A stretch of DNA of 64,000 nucleotides from Clostridium saccharoperbutylacetonicum N1-4(HMT) (GCF_000340885.1 NC_020291.1:5517001-5581000); one strand, 5' to 3'. Shown: positions 53,047 through 62,476, counted from the first letter of the stretch. The notes: generated from the sequence alone by a model not told the origin. A program made the numbers and translations.

Positions 53047-54454
53047 CAAAAACATCTCCATTAAAATCAAATTTAAAATTCTTTAACATACAAATATCTT
53101 TAAAATCTTCTAATATACTATTTCTGCTGTCTTTACATTTAGATAATCTCTTACTCTTTGATATTTCATCAATATCATCAGCAAATGCAGCGCACATATC
53201 GCAATAATGAAAAGCCCAGCAACTCTTGCATTCATTTTCAGTTAATTTTCCTATATTAATCAACTTAACAGCTTTTTCTATATCTATTCCTTTTTCTAAA
53301 TTACCTATATTCATTGGTTTAGAACTTTCGCTGACACGCTCGCATGGATAAATATCTTCATTAACATTAACAAATATGCGATGAACCCCTGGTATACATG
53401 GACCTCCTGGGTGAGCTCTTCTAGGCATCTCCCCCTTATCAACTAACCCTTGATAAGTTTTTAGAGTATGGTTAAATCGCTCTTGAAATATTTTAGACGC
53501 AAATTTTTTATCTAATCTTCCTAAAACAGCCAGCAACAATTTAAATTCACCATAACTATTTGCAATATAAAATTTTTCATCATAATTGCTGTAATCATTT
53601 GAAGTATATAAATCATTAACAGTATTTGCACTTACAAAACTATTTCCTATAACCTCATCATGCTCTAAAAAGTTTTTTACACAGCTAAAATCACTTTTAG
53701 GAGCTATTACTGTATTAAACATTATTCTATTTGCAAACTCAGGATACCAGTTTTTAATGTCTTTAATATTATCCATTATCATATCAAAAGAACCTTTACC
53801 ATTTACAAATTTCCTGTTTAAATCATGCATTTCCTTCGTTCCATCTAGACTAATTACTATCTGAAAATCGTATTTATCAAATAATTCAACTACTTCTCGA
53901 TTAAATAAAGTGCCATTAGTAGTCATACTATATGTAATCTTCTTTCCCTCTACTTTTTCTTCTGCGTACTCAATACATTTTTTTATTAAGTCAATCTCTA
54001 ATAGTGGTTCTCCTCCATAAAATGATATGTATACATTTTCTAAATTACTTGAATGATTTAATATATAATCTATTCCTTTTTTAGCTGTTTCAAAACTCAT
54101 TCTTTTGCTACTATGTGTCCGATTATTATAATTACCTTGTCCATAAAAACAATAACTACATCTTAAGTTACAATTTTGTGTCACTTGAAGAATTAATTGT
54201 TCTGCTCTATTATCTATAAGTTCTTCTATACTATCAGTTAGAGGATGTTCAATTTCAAATAATTTTGTCCTTTTAAAAAATCCTTGTTTAATATATTTAT
54301 CAAGCTTATCAATATTTTGTTCAAATGATTCATCATTTCTTATTGTAGCTAACAAATCATGGTCGCACCTACTTACTTCAAATATTGTATTTTCTTCTCT
54401 ATCATATACATAATACTTTTTATTAACTTGAAAACATTTATATACTCTATTCAT
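53018..54454 (-). CDS. ccpM: Cys-rich peptide radical SAM maturase, CcpM-type
   Basis: The 478-residue radical SAM/SPASM enzyme binds the SAM cluster through Cys95, Cys99 and Cys102 (QNCNLRCSYCFYG). Its SPASM domain has Cys-rich segments IYPCERVSESSKPMNIGNLE and ECKSCWAFHYCDMCAAF. An N-terminal RiPP-recognition-like region (KCFQVNKKYYVYDREENTIFEV) would hold the leader. By family it should form thioether or related links on the precursor's CSCSC block. It starts 6 bp after the ABC transporter gene. Confidence 0.9.
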   Translation of the reverse strand: MNRVYKCFQVNKKYYVYDREENTIFEVSRCDHDLLATIRNDESFEQNIDKLDKYIKQGFFKRTKLFEIEHPLTDSIEELIDNRAEQLILQVTQNCNLRCSYCFYGQGNYNNRTHSSKRMSFETAKKGIDYILNHSSNLENVYISFYGGEPLLEIDLIKKCIEYAEEKVEGKKITYSMTTNGTLFNREVVELFDKYDFQIVISLDGTKEMHDLNRKFVNGKGSFDMIMDNIKDIKNWYPEFANRIMFNTVIAPKSDFSCVKNFLEHDEVIGNSFVSANTVNDLYTSNDYSNYDEKFYIANSYGEFKLLLAVLGRLDKKFASKIFQERFNHTLKTYQGLVDKGEMPRRAHPGGPCIPGVHRIFVNVNEDIYPCERVSESSKPMNIGNLEKGIDIEKAVKLINIGKLTENECKSCWAFHYCDMCAAFADDIDEISKSKRLSKCKDSRNSILEDFKDICMLKNFKFDFNGDVFDEKINDISF

Positions 54455-54460
54455 CTAATA

Positions 54461-56212
54461 TTAACTCCTTTGTAGACAATTGTTTTGCAATATCTCTGGC
54501 ATTATCTGATCACTTTTTAATAAATTCTTATAACTATCTACGCAAATAATATGCCCTTGATCTAATACAACAATCTTATCCATATGTTCTAAAATTTCTG
54601 GTCTATGCGTAATAATAAATACAAATGGATATGTATCATAATCACTAACTAATCTATTAAATAATTGCTCAGATTCCATATCATAATTGGAAGTAGCCTC
54701 ATCTAGCACTAGTATTGGACTATTTTTTTTAAGTAACGTTCTTATGAGTGCAACCTTTTGCTTTTCACCACCAGATAATTTGCTGCCCCTAATTCCTGCA
54801 TCTGTTTGAAATTCCTTAGGCAGCTCTTCTATAAATTTCAAAAAGGATTCAATCTTTTTATCAATACATTGCTTTTGAATTTCTTCAACACTCAACGTAT
54901 TTTGAAGTGATATGTTGTTCTTAATTGTAGTATTAAATAAATAACTATCTTGACTCATTACAGCAAATAAATCTCTATATTTATCAATATCTATTTTTTG
55001 AATATCTAAATCATCTATGTAAATTGCACCCTCTGTTGGATCATAAAATCTTAACAATAAATTAAACAATGAACTTTTACCACTTCCATTTGCACCTACA
55101 AATGCCACTTTTTCACCTGCAGTTAACTCTAAATTAATATGTGATAGAACTTTTTTTGAGTCATAAGTTAAGCTAACCTCATTAAATCGTATTACCTTCG
55201 GTTCTTGTAAATTTTTTAACTCTTTGATATCTTGATTTTCTTCTATGCCACTTATAAACTTAAAGTAATTTTCAAAAGCAGGTTTTATATTAGCTATCTC
55301 ATATTTAATTGTCATAAATAATGAAATAGGTGTAATTACAAATTCACTATAGGTTACAAACGTAATCAAAACGCCAATTGTAATTTCTTCCTTAATAATT
55401 AAAGCGATTCCTAATATATATAAATAATTAAATATTATATTTTGTAAAAGGCTTCCACTATTTTCACTTATTTGATCTAAAACTTGAAATTTATTACTAA
55501 GTTTAAATCTTTCACTTTGCAATTTTCTATATTCATTTTTCTTAATTTGATATAGGTTCCATAACTTTATTTCCTCTACTCCATTCATTATATCCCCATA
55601 CCACATACCTATTTTTTCAGTAACTAACAAAAACTTATTAAATACATTAGTCTTAATCTCAGTTAACTTGTTTATTATTAAATACTTTACTGGAACTATT
55701 ATCAAAATGAACAATGTCAATTTATAGCTAATTAGCATCAATCCAATAATTCCACCTATAACCTTAAAAATTTGCATTGCTAAAATTAAAAAACTCTTGT
55801 TAGCTACTTGAGCAATTGTGTCAATATCACATGATATAGTACTAAAAATTGATGCAAATCCTTCATTTTTTAGATACTGAACTTTCATTCTAAGTATTTT
55901 GGAAAAGGATTCCACCTCTAAATCAAGATGAACTTTATTTTGCATATTTATATGTATAATACCTTGAATGAAACTTAATCCTTCTTGAATTAAAAATAGT
56001 ATTATTATGTAAACAACATATTGTGTTGTTACTTTTATATTTAATAGCATGACTCCTTTATCCATCAAATTTTGAGTTAAAATAGGCGCACATATGCTAG
56101 CCAATGCTAATATAAAGGTACAAGCAAAAGAGAATATTATAGATAATTTATGTGAACTTAATAAAATAATTATATTTTTCATAATTCCATTTTCTTTATT
56201 TATTGCACTCAC
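54461..56212 (-). CDS. ABC exporter (membrane + ATPase) of the RiPP cluster
   Basis: The 583-residue half-transporter has six TM helices in residues 1-310 and an ATPase with Walker A GANGSGKSSL, signature LSGGEKQKVAL, Walker B PILVLDEATS and H-loop THRP. It lacks a C39 peptidase domain, so leader removal is likely left to the S8 protease downstream. First gene of the cluster. The start is uncertain (a GTG at 56212 next to GAGG, or an ATG ten codons later). Confidence 0.9.
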   Translation of the reverse strand: MSAINKENGIMKNIIILLSSHKLSIIFSFACTFILALASICAPILTQNLMDKGVMLLNIKVTTQYVVYIIILFLIQEGLSFIQGIIHINMQNKVHLDLEVESFSKILRMKVQYLKNEGFASIFSTISCDIDTIAQVANKSFLILAMQIFKVIGGIIGLMLISYKLTLFILIIVPVKYLIINKLTEIKTNVFNKFLLVTEKIGMWYGDIMNGVEEIKLWNLYQIKKNEYRKLQSERFKLSNKFQVLDQISENSGSLLQNIIFNYLYILGIALIIKEEITIGVLITFVTYSEFVITPISLFMTIKYEIANIKPAFENYFKFISGIEENQDIKELKNLQEPKVIRFNEVSLTYDSKKVLSHINLELTAGEKVAFVGANGSGKSSLFNLLLRFYDPTEGAIYIDDLDIQKIDIDKYRDLFAVMSQDSYLFNTTIKNNISLQNTLSVEEIQKQCIDKKIESFLKFIEELPKEFQTDAGIRGSKLSGGEKQKVALIRTLLKKNSPILVLDEATSNYDMESEQLFNRLVSDYDTYPFVFIITHRPEILEHMDKIVVLDQGHIICVDSYKNLLKSDQIMPEILQNNCLQRS

Positions 56213-56575
56213 CTCTTTTTACTTCATATGCATTAGCATTACATTTACCCATAAATGTTTAATAATAATGAATTTTAAAATTAAATTAATTTGTAATTTA
56301 TATGATATTTATGTCATCTCTAATAACATGACCCAATTTTACCTTATTTTATTTCAATAGTTAAATAAAGTAAATACATATTTCACTAAATGTATACAAT
56401 CAGTCATAAAGACAAAATTATATACAGTATATACTTTTATTCCCAAAAACTTACTTTTTACGATAATACACTTGACTTTTATTAAAGATTCGACACATTT
56501 AATAAAAAATACTCCATCATCTCCTTATAAATAGACCTAGAGTATTTCTTATAACACCTTGTATATAATAAAAAT
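56213..56575. other. Promoter region of the RiPP cluster
   Basis: About 360 bp of very AT-rich DNA between the exporter start and repeat copy 11. No ORF with an RBS and no clear operator was found. The cluster's promoter should be here. Confidence 0.45.
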
Positions 56576-56646
56576 AACCCAAGACAATTAAACATAATTG
56601 TCTTGGGTTTCATGGTGGAGGCGATGCGTAACCTTTAAAATCCACT
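56576..56646. repeat. Dispersed two-hairpin repeat, copy 11
   Basis: Stem AACCCAAGACAATTA with TAATTGTCTTGGGTT, another stem sequence of the same shape. The tail is GGTGGAGGCGATGCGTAACC, then TTTAAAATCCACT. It overlaps the stop codon of bioA by 2 bp, so bioA's TAG is formed with the repeat's edge. Confidence 0.95.
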
Positions 56647-57991
56647 AAAATATTACTTCTTCTATTGCTTCCTTACATATTGAAACTGCTTTATCTATTT
56701 CTTCCTCATTAATGATTAATGGAGGATTAAAATATAGCACATTGCCAAGCGGTCTTAGTATTAACCCTTTATTTAATGCCTTTTTATACACTTCATACCC
56801 AATCCTAATCTTAGAATCATAACTTTTTTTGTCTTTTTTATTAGTTACAAGTTCCATTGCATTAATTAATCCAATGTGTCTGATTTCACCTATATGTGGA
56901 TTTTCTATTAAAGCATTATTTAATTTATTATTTAAATATTCTGCTCTTACTTTTGCATTTTCTAAAATTGCTTCTTCCTTTAAAACCTTTTGAACTGCTA
57001 CAGCTGCAGAACAGCCAAGAGGATTTCCGCTATAAGTATGACTATGCATAAATGCTTTTCCTTTATTGTAATCATCATAAAATGCATTATAGATTTTATC
57101 TGTTGTAATTGTTATTGCCATAGGCATATAGCCTCCTGTTAATCCTTTTGATACACACATAATATCAGGACTGACACCTGCATGTTCAAAAGCAAACATT
57201 TTTCCTGTCCTTCCAAAGCCAGTGGCAATTTCATCTGCAATAAGAAGAACATTATATTCATCACATAGTTTTCTCAATTTTTTTAAATATACAGGAGGAT
57301 AAATTCTCATTCCTGCACTACCCTGCAATAGCGGTTCAACAATTATTGCACAGGTCTCTTCACCATACTTTTCAAAAGACTTTTCTGCATTCTCAAAGCA
57401 TTCTGCATTGCAACATTCTCTGGCTTTACCATAAGGACACCTATAACAATCGGGAACTTCCACATGAATTGTATCCATTAACATTGGTTTATAAATTTTT
57501 GCATATAGATCCATACTTCCAACAGATAATGCTCCAATAGTCTCTCCATGATAACCTTCACTTAAACACATAAACTTTGTTTTCTTCTTATTTCCTGTTT
57601 GATATTGATACTGAAAACTCATTTTTAAAGCACATTCAACAGACGCAGAACCATTATCAGAAAAATTAAATTTTGTAAGACCTTTTGGAATGATTTTGCT
57701 TAACTCTTCACAAAGTTTTATTGCTGGTTCATGAGAAAAATTAGCAAAAATAACATGTTCTAAATTATTAAGCTGATTTTTTATATACTCATTTATTGTC
57801 GGATTACAATGTCCAAGCAAATTGCACCACCACGAACTTACTATATCTATATATTCTTTACCATCTTTATCATATAAATAAATACCTTTTCCATGATCAA
57901 TTATGATAGGCTTCAAATCTTCATAATCTTTCATCTGAGAGCATGGATGCCATATATATTTTAAATCTTTTTCAACTAAACTCATATTCAT
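56645..57991 (-). CDS. bioA: Adenosylmethionine-8-amino-7-oxononanoate aminotransferase
   Basis: The 448-residue class III PLP aminotransferase has the BioA opening YIWHPCSQMKDYEDLKP, SSWWCNLLGH, the PLP-binding Lys in CVSKGLTGGYMPM and the C-terminal RPLGNVLYFNPPL. It makes 7,8-diaminopelargonate from KAPA with SAM as amino donor. An insert CYRCPYGKARECCNAEC adds four Cys and is common in clostridial BioA. Last gene of the bioYBDA operon, after a 170-bp gap with no gene. bioF is not in this window. Confidence 0.96.
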   Translation of the reverse strand: MNMSLVEKDLKYIWHPCSQMKDYEDLKPIIIDHGKGIYLYDKDGKEYIDIVSSWWCNLLGHCNPTINEYIKNQLNNLEHVIFANFSHEPAIKLCEELSKIIPKGLTKFNFSDNGSASVECALKMSFQYQYQTGNKKKTKFMCLSEGYHGETIGALSVGSMDLYAKIYKPMLMDTIHVEVPDCYRCPYGKARECCNAECFENAEKSFEKYGEETCAIIVEPLLQGSAGMRIYPPVYLKKLRKLCDEYNVLLIADEIATGFGRTGKMFAFEHAGVSPDIMCVSKGLTGGYMPMAITITTDKIYNAFYDDYNKGKAFMHSHTYSGNPLGCSAAVAVQKVLKEEAILENAKVRAEYLNNKLNNALIENPHIGEIRHIGLINAMELVTNKKDKKSYDSKIRIGYEVYKKALNKGLILRPLGNVLYFNPPLIINEEEIDKAVSICKEAIEEVIF

Positions 57992-58160
57992 TCTCTTCTC
58001 TCTTTTATTTAACGCATATTCAAAAAATAATAAGTCAGTATTCTAGTCTATTTTCCGTATAAGGAAGCTCGACTCGTATACACTCCCTGAGTAAGTGATC
58101 CACACAAAATCATATATTATTTCATCATGGCTTATTATTTTCTTTAATATGCCTAAAAGT

Positions 58161-58841
58161 TTACTCATATATTTCTAATAATTTATTAATATCAATATTT
58201 AATTCTTTATCATTTTCTTTTACTACTCCTATTACCGGGATTTTTGTAATTGCCTCTATCATTTTTTTATTATCTTCATGCAGCAGATTACCTTCATTAT
58301 AATAATTTAATATAATTCCTTTTACTGATATATTTCTATTCTTTAAATATTCTGCAGTAAGAACCACATGATTAATTGTTCCAAGGCCTGCATCCGCAAT
58401 AATTAATGTTGAAAGTCCTAATTCTTTTATAATATCTTCAAGCATGATTTTTTTATCATCATACCTTATAGGACATACTATTCCACCACTGCCCTCCATA
58501 GTTAAATAATCATACTTTAATAAAGAGTTATTAAAAGCTTCTATAACTTTATTCATATCAACAGGATTTCCTTCTATTTTTGAAGCTAAATGTGGTGATA
58601 CAGATTCTTTATATACGTATGATACAAGATTGTCCATAGTTTCATTAATATTAGCTATTTTATTTACATAATAAGCATCACCTGGTATAAGTCCATTTTC
58701 TGAAATTTCTGCCCCGCTTAATGCTGCTTTATAATAACCTGCATTATATCCTGCATCTCTTAATTTTTTTACTATAAGTGCTGTTACAAAAGTTTTTCCT
58801 ATATCGGTTCCTGTTGCAGTAATAAAAATCTTCTTACTCAT
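58161..58841 (-). CDS. bioD: Dethiobiotin synthetase
   Basis: The 226-residue P-loop ligase has the Walker loop FITATGTDIGKTFV at the start, YYKAALSG and the MEGSGGIVCPI motif that binds the substrate carbamate. It converts diaminopelargonate, CO2 and ATP to dethiobiotin. The ATG at 58841 overlaps the bioB stop by 8 bp (coupled translation). Confidence 0.95.
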   Translation of the reverse strand: MSKKIFITATGTDIGKTFVTALIVKKLRDAGYNAGYYKAALSGAEISENGLIPGDAYYVNKIANINETMDNLVSYVYKESVSPHLASKIEGNPVDMNKVIEAFNNSLLKYDYLTMEGSGGIVCPIRYDDKKIMLEDIIKELGLSTLIIADAGLGTINHVVLTAEYLKNRNISVKGIILNYYNEGNLLHEDNKKMIEAITKIPVIGVVKENDKELNIDINKLLEIYE

Positions 58842-59805
58842 TCCAAAGTTCCACCTCATATCCAAGCTCATTAATCATTTTCATATCTGTTTCTATTGAT
58901 ATTCCAGATGTAGTTAGCATATCTCCTGAAATTGCTGCATTAGCACCTGACAAAAAACATTTTCTACCTTTATCAGACAATAGTCCTCTTCCACCTGCAA
59001 GTCTAATTGATGCATTAGGTACTAAAAACCTAAATATTGCAACTATCCTACACATCTCATCATTAGTGAGTTTTTTATTATTTTCATATGGTGTACCTTT
59101 AATTGGATTTAACATATTTACAGGAATTGAATGTATACCTAAATTTCTTATGTCAATAACCATTTCAATTCTGTCTTCCATAGTTTCTCCAAGTCCCATA
59201 ATTCCACCACTGCAGATATTTAACCCAGCACTTTTTGCGTCATTAATTGCATTTATTTTTTCATCATATGTGTGAGTTGTACATACATTTTTAAAATTAT
59301 TTCTTGAAGTCTCTAAATTGTTATGCACTCTTGTTAATCCTACTTCTTTAAGTTTTTTGTATTGTTCCTTGTTTAAAAGTCCAAATGATCCACAGACAGC
59401 TATATTGGTTTCTTTTCTTATCTTTCTTACGCTTTTACATACATTATCCACTTCATCATCATTTAATTTTTTTCCTGAAGTTACAATTGAATATCTAAGT
59501 ACTCCTCTATCATCGTTATATTTTGCCTGTTTTAAAATTTCCTCCCCATCTAGCAAAGAATATTTCTCAATGTTTGTATTATAAAACGAAGATTGTGCAC
59601 AAAACTTACAGTTTTCTGAACACTGACCACTTTTCCCATTTATAATTGTACATATATCAAAAATATTACCGCAGTAATGCTTTCTTATTTCATTTGCTGT
59701 ACTGCATAAATTTTCTAATGGCTCATTAACTAAAAGTAATGCTTCATCTTTTCCTATCATTTGTCCACTTAATACTTTATTTTTTATTTCTTTTAATGTA
59801 TCCAT
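58834..59805 (-). CDS. bioB: Biotin synthase
   Basis: The 323-residue radical SAM protein has the SAM-cluster motif CSENCKFCAQS. It also has the second-cluster ligands of BioB: the Cys in IAVCGSFG, the Cys of GLNICSGGIMGLGE and the Arg in ASIRLAGGR. It inserts sulfur into dethiobiotin. Its product releases the BirA brake upstream. It starts 29 bp after bioY with a strong AAAGGAAA RBS. Confidence 0.96.
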   Translation of the reverse strand: MDTLKEIKNKVLSGQMIGKDEALLLVNEPLENLCSTANEIRKHYCGNIFDICTIINGKSGQCSENCKFCAQSSFYNTNIEKYSLLDGEEILKQAKYNDDRGVLRYSIVTSGKKLNDDEVDNVCKSVRKIRKETNIAVCGSFGLLNKEQYKKLKEVGLTRVHNNLETSRNNFKNVCTTHTYDEKINAINDAKSAGLNICSGGIMGLGETMEDRIEMVIDIRNLGIHSIPVNMLNPIKGTPYENNKKLTNDEMCRIVAIFRFLVPNASIRLAGGRGLLSDKGRKCFLSGANAAISGDMLTTSGISIETDMKMINELGYEVELWNE

Positions 59806-59834
59806 AATACAATTTTCCTTTCATCATAAAAATT

Positions 59835-60419
59835 CTATCTAATAAATTTAATTGTAGGAATAAGACGCTTATAAAGAAGTGCACTTAATATACAAAGTAA
59901 AATATCTCCTGGAACTGCTAAAATAAAACAATATAAAAACAGTGGCCATACACCTATTGGAGTGTTAATTACAAAATTGCAAATTATATAATAATAAATC
60001 ATTCCCAGACTATAAACAATGGCTAGTCCAATAAAATTAGCTGTTAAGATCCTTTTATATGTTGGATTAGATTTTTCATTTGCAATTTTTCCAGTAACAT
60101 AGCTTGCAATCCAAAATCCAATTATATAACCAAACGTTGGTTTAAATATATAACCTAATCCTCCCCCTTCAGTAAATATAGGCAATCCTATAAACCCAAG
60201 CAGAATATATATTAAAACACTGTATGCACCCATTTCCCCCCCAAGTAGAAGACCTGCCATCATAGTAAATAAAAACTGAAGCGTAAATGGCAATACTGGT
60301 ATTGGAATCTTAATAAATGCTCCCACTGCAATTAATGCTGTAAAGAGCCCACATAAAATTAACTGTTTTGTTGTCATCTTTTTTTTATTTCCCACTATGC
60401 TTATTTTTTCATTTTCCAT
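59835..60419 (-). CDS. bioY: Biotin ECF transporter S component BioY (copy 2)
   Basis: A 194-residue BioY with six helices: PIPVLPFTLQFLFTMMAGLLLGGEMGAYSVLIYILLGFIGLPIFTEGGG and a C-terminal VPGDILLCILSALLYKRL. It leads the biotin synthesis operon, unlike copy 1, which leads with the yhf-type genes. The two differ enough to be old paralogues. RBS AAGGAAGGG, with the BirA-controlled promoter directly upstream. Confidence 0.94.
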   Translation of the reverse strand: MENEKISIVGNKKKMTTKQLILCGLFTALIAVGAFIKIPIPVLPFTLQFLFTMMAGLLLGGEMGAYSVLIYILLGFIGLPIFTEGGGLGYIFKPTFGYIIGFWIASYVTGKIANEKSNPTYKRILTANFIGLAIVYSLGMIYYYIICNFVINTPIGVWPLFLYCFILAVPGDILLCILSALLYKRLIPTIKFIR

Positions 60420-60442
60420 TGTTTTCCCTTCCTTTAAAATCC

Positions 60443-60498
60443 AATATATACCTTCATTCTAGAATTGTCAACCTTATTTTTTTCATCAAGTTTACAAT
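60443..60498 (-). promoter_or_regulatory. BirA operator and overlapping promoter (bioYBDA)
   Basis: ATTGTCAACC (60464-60473) and AGTTTACAAT (60489-60498) flank a 15-nt spacer. In the minus direction TTGACA (60466-60471) is the -35, followed after 17 nt by TATATT (60443-60448). The architecture is the same as at 41283-41338. Confidence 0.92.
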
Positions 60499-60562
60499 AT
60501 AGTTTGCAAATATTTATTTAAGATCTAATTAAAATTGTACATTTTATACATAAATTAAAAAT

Positions 60563-60636
60563 AACCCACAAAAATCTAATTTTTAGATTTTTGTGGGTTT
60601 CATGGTGGAGGCGAAGCGTGACCTTTCAAATCCACT
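60563..60636. repeat. Dispersed two-hairpin repeat, copy 12
   Basis: Stem AACCCACAAAAATC with GATTTTTGTGGGTT: the CG/CG pair of the common stem is A-T here on both arms. The tail is GGTGGAGGCGAAGCGTGACC, then TTTCAAATCCACT. No minus-strand gene ends next to it. It lies about 65 bp upstream of the BirA box. Confidence 0.94.
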
Positions 60637-60681
60637 ATTAGTTCTATCCTTTAATTTGTCAACTCTTCTACAAACATATAA

Positions 60682-60718
60682 AAATAGCCTAAATGTTTTT
60701 CTATACTTTAGGCTATTT
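60682..60718. terminator. Hairpin with 12-bp stem
   Basis: AAATAGCCTAAA pairs with TTTAGGCTATTT around a 13-nt loop. No gene ends here. The rest of 60640-61080 is AT-rich and holds no recognisable gene. Confidence 0.5.
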
Positions 60719-61084
60719 AGAACACTTATTTATAAATTTAAATTCTAACTCTTAACAAATACTCTTTACATGTAATTAAATTATAATTTTAGAGTGTACT
60801 CTAAATAAACATTCTTCTCATCTATCATTTTTTATACTATCTACTTCTTTAATATATTTTATTTTTATTTACATAATTCCACTCTTTTATGCGAACCTTA
60901 TGTGAATCATACATTTATCGTCCAAGTATTCAAATATATACTTTTTACATTTTCTACTCCTTTATTTGTGTACACTTAAATACCAGTCACTATCACATAA
61001 TAATTAATTCATAAAATTTCACCTTTTACTATTTTATCCCTAATTTCTATTGACTTCTGTGCAAATTTATATTATCATTTTCAT

Positions 61085-61114
61085 AACGAGACGTTCTCGT
61101 TTTAAAAAACGAGA
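61085..61114 (+). promoter_or_regulatory. Overlapping inverted repeats before the DUF262 gene
   Basis: AACGAGA at 61085, TCTCGTT at 61095 and AACGAGA at 61108 share one central arm. The first pair makes a 7-bp palindrome with a 3-nt spacer. The second makes a 9-bp hairpin (TCTCGTTTT/AAAACGAGA). The two helices exclude each other and lie just upstream of the AAGGAGG RBS. Either an operator or a leader switch. Confidence 0.6.
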
Positions 61115-61134
61115 AGTATAAGGAGGTAATATTT

Positions 61135-62349
61135 ATGTATCAAGAAAGTTTATTAACATCTGATATAGATGTTAGTTTAATAAAAAATTGGGAAGTTAAT
61201 TCTAATACTAGTGACTATAATTTAGATAGAATACGCTACGAAATTGAACTAGGCAATAAAAGTCAAGGCGGTATAAACTTAAAGCCCTTTTATCAAAGAG
61301 AATATAAATTCACAAAAAAAGACGAATCATTATTGATTGAATCTCTACTAGGTGGTATACCTATACCTGTTATATACTTAGCCTCTGATACAAGTAAAAT
61401 ACCTCATGTTAGCAATGTAATAGATGGGCAACATCGATTAATGGCTGTATATAGATTTCTGAACAATGAATTTGCTCTTACAGGATTAAATAAATTTACC
61501 CAATTAGATGGTCTCTTTTTTAAACAATTGCATCCTACAATTCAAAATAAACTTTTATATCAAATTAGTCTAACTCTTGAATTTATACACGTTCAGGATG
61601 ATCCTGAATTAGAACTTGAAATATTTACAAGATATAATCAAGGCACTAATCCATTAACTCCGCAGGAAATACGCCATGTTGTCTTTACCTCTATATTCAA
61701 TGATTGGCTGGTTAATAAACTTGATAATTGGAAAGACCTCAAGTATATGCGAGAAATTTTTAATTTATCTTCTAAAAGATTTAATGATAAGAGTACTCAC
61801 CAAGAATTCTATGTTCTACTAGGTATATATAAAAACTTAACTGAGCCTAATTACGGAATTAAGCTATCTAAAAATAAAAAAACCCATGTACTACAAGTTG
61901 GCATTAATCAAGATTATTATAGCTCTACTTCTTATGTAATAGAATTTATGAGTTATGCTAGAAAGCTTGATGAAATTGAAAGCCAATCACTAATATCTGA
62001 ATGTGAATCTTTTATTAATAAATTCTCGGCATTTCTTAAAAGTGTATATTATGATACTGGATTGTATTATCCTTTATCAAAAGAAATATTTCAAATTGAG
62101 AAAACTAGAAATTATAAAATGCAGACAAGCATATTGATGATTATGACATCTGTTTTTAATTGGATTTTAGAAAATAATATATCATATTTTTCTGAATCTG
62201 ATAAACTTAAATTAAAAGCAGTTATTTCAAAGGGATTTAATAATAGTGAATTTCCTACTACCACAAGTTCTACTACAGAACCTAAATTCCTTGTTAGAAC
62301 TATTTCAACAATAATTAACGAAATAGAGTTAGCTTATTCTATAAGATAA
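61135..62349 (+). CDS. DUF262-domain protein
   Basis: The 404-residue protein begins with a DUF262 (ParB/sulfiredoxin-like) domain: LKPFYQREYKFTKKDESLLIESLLGGIPIPVIYL, then VIDGQHRLMAVYRFL (DGQHR near residue 97) and FTRYNQGTNPLTPQEIRHVVF. DGQ[QH]R motifs in this group hydrolyse nucleotides or nick DNA, as in GmrSD-type and other defence proteins. The DUF1524 HNH half found in GmrSD is not evident in the C-terminal region. A strong terminator follows. Two unknown genes converge from the other side. Confidence 0.8.
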   Translation: MYQESLLTSDIDVSLIKNWEVNSNTSDYNLDRIRYEIELGNKSQGGINLKPFYQREYKFTKKDESLLIESLLGGIPIPVIYLASDTSKIPHVSNVIDGQHRLMAVYRFLNNEFALTGLNKFTQLDGLFFKQLHPTIQNKLLYQISLTLEFIHVQDDPELELEIFTRYNQGTNPLTPQEIRHVVFTSIFNDWLVNKLDNWKDLKYMREIFNLSSKRFNDKSTHQEFYVLLGIYKNLTEPNYGIKLSKNKKTHVLQVGINQDYYSSTSYVIEFMSYARKLDEIESQSLISECESFINKFSAFLKSVYYDTGLYYPLSKEIFQIEKTRNYKMQTSILMIMTSVFNWILENNISYFSESDKLKLKAVISKGFNNSEFPTTTSSTTEPKFLVRTISTIINEIELAYSIR

Positions 62350-62368
62350 TTTACTAGAAACATATATA

Positions 62369-62405
62369 AAAAAAGAAATTGCAAAAGTTATGCAATTTCT
62401 TTTTT
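62369..62405 (+). terminator. Strong terminator of the DUF262 gene
   Basis: AAAAAAGAAATTGCA pairs perfectly with TGCAATTTCTTTTTT around a 7-nt loop. Works in both directions. Confidence 0.9.
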
Positions 62406-62476
62406 AATATTAAAATAAATTTTTGACTTCTTCTTAATTTAATGTTTATTCAAAAAAATACTCTTATTCTCTGCCA

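Noticed and set aside
57992..58160. A missing bioF or other gene between bioA and bioD
   Set aside because: Only 170 bp with no open frame of use; just AT-rich spacer.
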